In this document: positions 6,802 through 11,301 of the stretch, in pieces
Position numbering within the stretch: the first letter of the stretch is position 1
Layout of the letters: every line of letters begins with the position of its first letter
Origin: Bacteroidota bacterium
GTDB lineage: Bacteria; Bacteroidota; Kryptoniia; Kryptoniales; JAKASW01
Length of the DNA stretch: 11,301 bases
Direction of reading: 5' to 3'
Assembly: GCA_021796055.1 (NCBI GenBank)
Contig: JAJYOS010000115.1
Span: 1 to 11,301 of the forward strand
Notes under the pieces: model-generated
The model's database searches: none
Told to the model about the DNA's origin: nothing
Seen by the model: the letters and a program-made list of their open reading frames with translations, nothing else
Position numbers and translations under genes: made by a program

Positions 6802-8907
6802 ATGAAGAACAAATATTCGCGCGAAGAGATGCAACGGTATTTTTCCGACCCCGAATACCGAAATTCAGGTCGGCGGCGAAAGAAAATTTCGGTATTGAAA
6901 ACTCATCCTCGGGCCGCGATTTATGCCTCGGTAATCGTGCTTGTGCTCTTTTATGCGATCTATATTATCAGCGGGCTCCCTTCCACAAAACAGCTGGAAA
7001 ATCCAAAGCCTGATCTGACAACCAGAATACTTTCTGAAGACGGACAAGTCATAGGCAGGTTCTACCAGGAAAACAGGGACGTTACGCATCTCAGCAAGAT
7101 TCCTCATTACGTCGTTACCGCTTTGATTTCAACCGAAGACAGGACCTTCTACACCAACTGGGGGCTTGATCCGGCGAGAATACTGAGCGCTTTCTTCGAA
7201 GACCTGATTCACTTGAGGGTAGTGCAGGGGGCCAGCACGATCGCGCAACAGCTTGCCCGTAATTTGTATCTCAATCAGAGCGTCACCCTTACCAGAAAGA
7301 TACGCGAGGCGATTACGGCAGTTGAGTTGGAAAGGAGGTACACGAAGCGAGAGATCCTTTCAATGTATCTGAACGACGTCTACTTCGGACACGGGGCTTA
7401 CGGAATAGAATCGGCAGCCGAAGTCTACTTCGACGAGCCCGCATCGCGCCTGACGCTGCCGCAGGCCGCGCTGCTTATCGGCATGCTAAGAAACCCGGGC
7501 CTATTTGATCCTGTAGCCTTTCCAACTCGGGCGCGTCGGATCAAGGACGTCGTGCTACACAATATGTATGAGAACGGGAAGTTACCGAGACAGGCTTACG
7601 AAATGGCTGTTAAAGAGCCGTATGACCTTAGGTACCGCGGTGCATCCGGCGAACTCGCTTCCGGTTTCGTTGAATTGGTTCGCCAGGAACTCGAAAAGTG
7701 GGCCCGGAAGCGCGGGATAAACATTTATAGAGACGGCCTGACCGTCTACACGACGCTCGATTCGAGAATGCAGGCCTATGCGGACAGCGCCGTGAGCCAG
7801 CATTTACGGGTATACCAGCAGCTATTCGATTCAAACTGGAACTGGGGTGAGAATCGCCCGATACTCAGCTCGGCCGTTAAGGAAGCTATCGAACAGACTT
7901 CAGCATACGAGGACGCATCGAACGCGGCGAAGAAGAACAAAATTTTCCTGCGCCTCACGAGCGACCATTCCTTCATCGACTCCGTCGAGAAAGCCGAAGA
8001 AAGAATACAGGTCGGCTTTGTGTGTATCGATCCGAAAAATGGCTACATAAAAGCGATGGTGGCCTCATCCAACTACAAGCATTTTCATTATGGGTTGAAT
8101 CATGTAACGCAGATCGCCCGCCAGTGCGGGTCGGCGTTCAAGCCGTTTGTCTACTCCGTTGCGATAGAGGACGGATACACCCCATCCTACAAGCTGCTCA
8201 ACCAACCTATCACGATAATAATGCCGGATGGGAGCCAATGGACGCCGCAGAATGCCAATGGCAAATTCGGCGGCGAGGTGACGCTGCGTGACGCCCTCAA
8301 GTACTCGATCAACGCGGTAGCGGTAAGGGCGATACAGGAAATCGCACCTGTCCACAAGGTGATCGCGCTTGCTCACAAAATGGGAATCACGACGTACATT
8401 CCTCCTTACGCCTCGATTGCTCTTGGTGCGAGTCTCGTCATCCCGATCCAGTTAGCGAGCGCTTATGGTGTCTTTGCCGACCAGGGAATTCTAACGAAAC
8501 CTGTAGCAATCGTGAAGGTCGAGGATAAATATGGTCATGTCCTCTGGCTCAATCACACTTCGTCAACTGATGTCATCAGCAAGCAGACAGCGTACACTAT
8601 GACTAACATGCTGGAAAGTGTAGTGAATGGTGGGACGGGGCAAACGGTTAGAAAATACTTCTACCTGGATTGCGCCGGCAAAACGGGAACAACAAACAAT
8701 TTCGCAGACGCGTGGTTCGAAGGTTTTACTCCCCAACTTGTCGCGGGAGTGTGGGTGGGCTTTGACGATCAGCGCGTGCATTTCACGAATTGGTACGGAC
8801 AGGGTGCCGATGCCGCTGCGCCGATTTGGGCGATTTTTATGAGAGATGTGTATAACGATAGAGCTATTGGCCTGCCGATTACGACTTTCGTTCCGCCGAA
8901 GGATTAA
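6802..8907 (+). CDS. Class A penicillin-binding protein (PBP1A-like transglycosylase/transpeptidase)
   Basis: This 701-residue bifunctional enzyme polymerises lipid II into glycan strands and cross-links the peptides on the outer face of the inner membrane. A basic cytoplasmic tail (1-36) precedes one membrane anchor at about 38-58. The GT51 transglycosylase domain spans about 75-245. It contains Glu112 in STEDRTFYTNWG, GASTIAQQLARN (143-154) and KREILSMYLNDVYFG (182-196). The transpeptidase domain spans about 405-690. Its motifs are SAFK (Ser444-Lys447), SIN (502-504) and KTG (627-629), with ADAWFEGFTP after. A charged insert at about 340-400 lies between the domains. The usual Pro before GS-x-FK is Cys442 (RQCGSAFKPF), and Cys624 sits just before AGKTG. 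At about 700 residues it is compact for the class. ATG 6802 is the first start after an in-frame stop at 6790; only a weak GAAGAG precedes it. Confidence 0.95.
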   Translation: MKNKYSREEMQRYFSDPEYRNSGRRRKKISVLKTHPRAAIYASVIVLVLFYAIYIISGLPSTKQLENPKPDLTTRILSEDGQVIGRFYQENRDVTHLSKIPHYVVTALISTEDRTFYTNWGLDPARILSAFFEDLIHLRVVQGASTIAQQLARNLYLNQSVTLTRKIREAITAVELERRYTKREILSMYLNDVYFGHGAYGIESAAEVYFDEPASRLTLPQAALLIGMLRNPGLFDPVAFPTRARRIKDVVLHNMYENGKLPRQAYEMAVKEPYDLRYRGASGELASGFVELVRQELEKWARKRGINIYRDGLTVYTTLDSRMQAYADSAVSQHLRVYQQLFDSNWNWGENRPILSSAVKEAIEQTSAYEDASNAAKKNKIFLRLTSDHSFIDSVEKAEERIQVGFVCIDPKNGYIKAMVASSNYKHFHYGLNHVTQIARQCGSAFKPFVYSVAIEDGYTPSYKLLNQPITIIMPDGSQWTPQNANGKFGGEVTLRDALKYSINAVAVRAIQEIAPVHKVIALAHKMGITTYIPPYASIALGASLVIPIQLASAYGVFADQGILTKPVAIVKVEDKYGHVLWLNHTSSTDVISKQTAYTMTNMLESVVNGGTGQTVRKYFYLDCAGKTGTTNNFADAWFEGFTPQLVAGVWVGFDDQRVHFTNWYGQGADAAAPIWAIFMRDVYNDRAIGLPITTFVPPKD

Positions 8908-8920
8908 TGATGTGCGCGAT

Positions 8921-8938
8921 GCTCGCGTGGAAGCGAGC
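8921..8938 (+). repeat. Small hairpin after the PBP gene
   Basis: GCTCGC (8921-8926) and GCGAGC (8933-8938) form a perfect 6-bp stem with a GTGGAA loop, 13 bases after the PBP stop. No T tract follows, so it is not a standard intrinsic terminator. It may protect the mRNA 3' end or be chance. Confidence 0.3.
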
Positions 8939-9003
8939 GATTGGAGATGAATTGTTGTGTCGCACACTGGAGATGTCTTACGCAGTTTGTTTCGTATGCT
9001 GTG

Positions 9004-9018
9004 TATGTGATGCACATA
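9004..9018. promoter_or_regulatory. Palindromic operator-like site upstream of the methyltransferase
   Basis: TATGTG-ATG-CACATA is a perfect 6+6 dyad in the 219-base gap between the PBP and methyltransferase genes, about 110 bases before the latter. Its shape suits a dimeric DNA-binding protein. I could not place a convincing promoter next to it, so the role is speculative. Confidence 0.22.
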
Positions 9019-9126
9019 ATTCCATAGGAGCTAGCTGCTGAACTTCGTGTTCGGCGCAATTGTTAGTATTTTGAGCGGACTCGGAACGGCAAGAGGTTTG
9101 AAGTCATAATTAGCTGAGGCCTGAAT

Positions 9127-10047
9127 TTGAATATGAACACTTCGAAAATTTACAATGGGATACTCACCAGATTTATAAAGACGACCTTTCCGTTTTGGCA
9201 AGGGCTCGGTTTCCATGTGACGCCAAATCATTTCTATCAACCTGTTCCGGACACGAGAACTCTCCGGGAAGAGCTGTGGCGAAAGGAATCGGAAATGGTC
9301 GGCATCGAGATGAACGATTCTCGCCAGATGGCACTCCTTTCTTTTTTCGCCTCGGCGTATGGCAAGGAATATCATGCATTTCCTTATGAGAAGACCGAGA
9401 ATCCTCAGGAGTACTATGTGCACAACAATATGTTCGAACTGGTGGACGGTGGAATCTTGTACTCCATGGTCCGCCATTTCAAACCTAAGAGGATCGTCGA
9501 AATAGGATCTGGGTTTTCAACTCTTCTCACGGTCAAAGCGATCTTGAAGAACGAGAGCGTCGATCATTCGTACAAGTGCGAGTTTACCGCGATAGAGCCG
9601 CATCCGAGCGACACTCTTAAGGCTGGCGTTCCCGGCCTTTCAAGACTCTACCCGACAAGACTTGAAAACGTCCCGCGCACGTTGTTCTCGCAGCTTACCG
9701 CGGGTGATATTCTCTTCATCGATTCAAGCCATGTTTTGAAAATAGGAAGCGATGTCCAGACGGAACTCCTCGAGATCTTACCGTCGCTCGAAAAGGGTGT
9801 TCTTGTACACATACACGATATTTTTCTTCCAGCTGAATATCCGAAAGACTGGGTGATTAAGGACCATGTGTTTGTTAATGAACAATACGTGATGCAGGCA
9901 TTTCTGACCTTCAATGATCATTTCGAAATCATATGGGCGGGGCATTACATGCGCTTGAGGCACCACGACAAATTGAAGGAAGCGTTTGGCAGGTATGAAA
10001 CAGATGAGCGCTGGCCGTGCAGTTTGTGGATTAGAAAGACAAAATGA
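9127..10047 (+). CDS. Class I SAM-dependent methyltransferase (Methyltransf_24-like)
   Basis: The 306-residue soluble protein has a Rossmann-type methyltransferase core after a ~115-residue N-terminal part. SAM-binding motif I is RIVEIGSGFST (122-132), and the acidic motif II residue is Glu157 in FTAIEPHP. FIDSSHVLKIGSDVQTE (197-213) is followed by GVLVHIHDIFLPAEYP (224-239), a signature common in methyltransferases of this type found in surface-polysaccharide and secondary-metabolite loci. The methyl acceptor cannot be told from sequence. TTG 9127 is chosen because GAGG (9116-9119) lies 7 bases before it; ATG 9133 is an alternative with 13-base spacing. Its TGA stop overlaps the ATG of the next gene (ATGA at 10044-10047), implying translational coupling to the S53 peptidase. 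Membership of the superfamily is firm; function is open. Confidence 0.85.
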   Translation: MNMNTSKIYNGILTRFIKTTFPFWQGLGFHVTPNHFYQPVPDTRTLREELWRKESEMVGIEMNDSRQMALLSFFASAYGKEYHAFPYEKTENPQEYYVHNNMFELVDGGILYSMVRHFKPKRIVEIGSGFSTLLTVKAILKNESVDHSYKCEFTAIEPHPSDTLKAGVPGLSRLYPTRLENVPRTLFSQLTAGDILFIDSSHVLKIGSDVQTELLEILPSLEKGVLVHIHDIFLPAEYPKDWVIKDHVFVNEQYVMQAFLTFNDHFEIIWAGHYMRLRHHDKLKEAFGRYETDERWPCSLWIRKTK

Positions 10048-11301
10048 ATTCCTACGTGACGTTGCAGGGAAGCGAGAAGTCGGCCCCGGCCGCCCAAAAG
10101 ATCGAGACTCTTAACCCTGACGAGATTATTGGAGTGACTGTTAAGCTTGCGAGGGGGAAATCTTTTGATGAAGATATTCGTGCCGGACGGAGATACTCAA
10201 GAATAGACTTCGCCTCAAAATACGGAGTGGATGACGAATCTATATCGGCGGTTCAGGAATTTGCCGCGAGATCGCATTTATCGGTGGAAAATGTCGGTAA
10301 GGCGGAGTCCGAAATACAATTGCGAGGCACGGTCCGAAATTTTGAGAGCGCATTCAACCTCCATCTGGCGAATTATTTCGACCCGCGTGGTATTGTCTTT
10401 CGCGGAAGGAGCGGGGAGATTAAGATTCCCGAACAGCTTCGACATATAATCACGGGGGTATTCGGTCTGGATAACAGGCCGCACGCTTCACCGAAGTTTC
10501 AGGCATTTAAAAAGGACGGACATTTCATCCGACATTCAGCATCCCCGCTCAGTTTCTACCCGAATCAGGTTGCGCAACTGTATGGCTTCCCATCAAAGGC
10601 GTCAGGAAACGGGGAGAGCATCGGACTCATAGAGCTGGGTGGAGGATACAGGGTTGGTGATTTGAACGACTACTTCTCCTCACTGCGCATCGCGCCACCC
10701 AAAATACTCGCGGTCTCGGTTGATGGCGCGACGAATAACCCGACCACCGCTGACAGCGCTGACGGAGAAGTCATGCTTGACATCGAGGTAGCGGGTAGTG
10801 TGGCGACGAGCGCTAATATCGTCGTTTACTTTGGCACAAACACCGACAAAGGATTTCTCGATGCCGTCACGAAGGCAGTGCACGGTTCGAGAAACGCACC
10901 CACGGTGATTTCAATTAGCTGGGGTTCTCCCGAAAAGGCCTGGACACAGCAGGCTCTTACCGCATTTGATGACGCGTTCAAGTCGGCAGCGCTCCTCGGC
11001 GTCACTGTTTGTGTCGCCGCAGGGGACAGGGGGTCCTCAGACGGGGTAGCCGATGGTAAGGTGCACGTTGATTTTCCTGCCGCCAGCCCGTTTGTCTTGG
11101 CTTGCGGTGGCACGCGGCTCGAAACAAAAGGGGGGAGCATAGTATCTGAGACAGTCTGGCACGAGTCGAGTTCATCAGCTACCGGCGGTGGCGTGAGCGA
11201 CATCTTCCCGCTTCCGACATACCAGCAATCTGTCGGCGTTCCTCGCTCGATCGACACCGGTTTTGTCGGCAGAGGTTTGCCTGACGTTGCCGGAGATGCG
11301 G
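10044..11301 (+). CDS. Kumamolisin-like S53 family peptidase (sedolisin), C-terminus outside window
   Basis: The visible 419 codons comprise an N-terminal pro-kumamolisin activation domain (about 25-150) and most of the catalytic domain, starting near SFYPNQVAQLYGFP (170). Sedolisins are acid-active serine-carboxyl peptidases. The catalytic Glu and Asp are Glu242 and Asp246 in DGEVMLDIEVAG. ISISWGSPE surrounds 290-297, and the oxyanion Asp328 is in AAGDRGSSDG. From memory, kumamolisin uses Glu78, Asp82, Asp164 and Ser278 in mature numbering. The offset is a constant 164, which predicts the nucleophile Ser near residue 442, about 66 bases past the window edge. FPAASPFVLACGGTRL and ATGGGVSDIFPLP also match the kumamolisin group. 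There is no signal peptide, as in kumamolisin's own precursor. The ATG overlaps the methyltransferase stop (ATGA) and has only a weak AGAAAG upstream, so coupled translation is likely. Confidence 0.92.
   Translation, partial: MNSYVTLQGSEKSAPAAQKIETLNPDEIIGVTVKLARGKSFDEDIRAGRRYSRIDFASKYGVDDESISAVQEFAARSHLSVENVGKAESEIQLRGTVRNFESAFNLHLANYFDPRGIVFRGRSGEIKIPEQLRHIITGVFGLDNRPHASPKFQAFKKDGHFIRHSASPLSFYPNQVAQLYGFPSKASGNGESIGLIELGGGYRVGDLNDYFSSLRIAPPKILAVSVDGATNNPTTADSADGEVMLDIEVAGSVATSANIVVYFGTNTDKGFLDAVTKAVHGSRNAPTVISISWGSPEKAWTQQALTAFDDAFKSAALLGVTVCVAAGDRGSSDGVADGKVHVDFPAASPFVLACGGTRLETKGGSIVSETVWHESSSSATGGGVSDIFPLPTYQQSVGVPRSIDTGFVGRGLPDVAGDA

Noticed and set aside
6592..6834. An 80-codon minus-strand frame spanning the terminator and promoter before the PBP gene
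   Set aside because: It runs through a perfect terminator and a strong promoter of the other strand and has no RBS or family resemblance.
8563..9015. A 150-codon minus-strand frame overlapping the end of the PBP gene
   Set aside because: It lies mostly antisense to the conserved transpeptidase domain and its product has no recognisable features.
10826..11257. A 143-codon minus-strand frame
   Set aside because: It is antisense to the conserved S53 catalytic domain; a shadow of that gene's codon pattern.
1..11301. CRISPR arrays, tRNA genes, rRNA, insertion sequences and defence genes
   Set aside because: I looked for spaced direct repeats, cloverleaf-like segments, transposase motifs and defence-type domains and found none.

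Overview
The window (about 50% GC) reads as ordinary chromosome from a member of the Bacteroidota/Ignavibacteria/Chlorobi (FCB) assemblage. The best taxonomic marker is a SprA-type protein of the type IX secretion / gliding system, which is confined to that assemblage. Two strong promoters have E. coli-like -35/-10 spacing, and some starts have good Shine-Dalgarno sequences. Classical Bacteroidia mostly use TTTG/TAnnTTTG promoters and rarely use Shine-Dalgarno sites, so a deeper lineage such as Ignavibacteria or Kapabacteria is inferred. The window has no insertion sequence, CRISPR array, tRNA, rRNA or phage gene that I can recognise.

Layout. Positions 1-2245 (minus strand) hold the first ~748 codons of sprA, which runs off the left edge; its strong promoter lies at 2348-2376. 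A divergent 0.43-kb spacer follows. At 2679-4097 (plus) is an exported C45 / phospholipase B-like Ntn hydrolase. A 0.5-kb spacer carries a well-paired RNA structure (4130-4225) and a probable promoter for the next gene. At 4598-6269 (plus) is dihydroxy-acid dehydratase (ilvD), complete in sequence but interrupted by one extra base near codon 58. A second 0.53-kb spacer carries a weak terminator, a strong 13-position hairpin, a clear intrinsic terminator and a clear promoter. At 6802-8907 (plus) is a class A penicillin-binding protein. At 9127-10047 (plus) is a SAM-dependent methyltransferase of the Methyltransf_24 kind. It overlaps by ATGA a kumamolisin-like S53 peptidase (10044 to the right edge), which is cut just before its catalytic serine.

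The genes do not form one pathway. They are mostly single-gene transcription units covering envelope biogenesis (SprA, PBP), branched-chain amino acid synthesis (IlvD) and hydrolysis (C45 enzyme, S53 peptidase). Only the methyltransferase and peptidase look translationally coupled.

I found no convincing new multi-gene system. The points most worth a second look are the ilvD frameshift, the structured RNA between the C45 gene and ilvD, the hairpin that abuts the sprA GTG start, and the methyltransferase-sedolisin pair.
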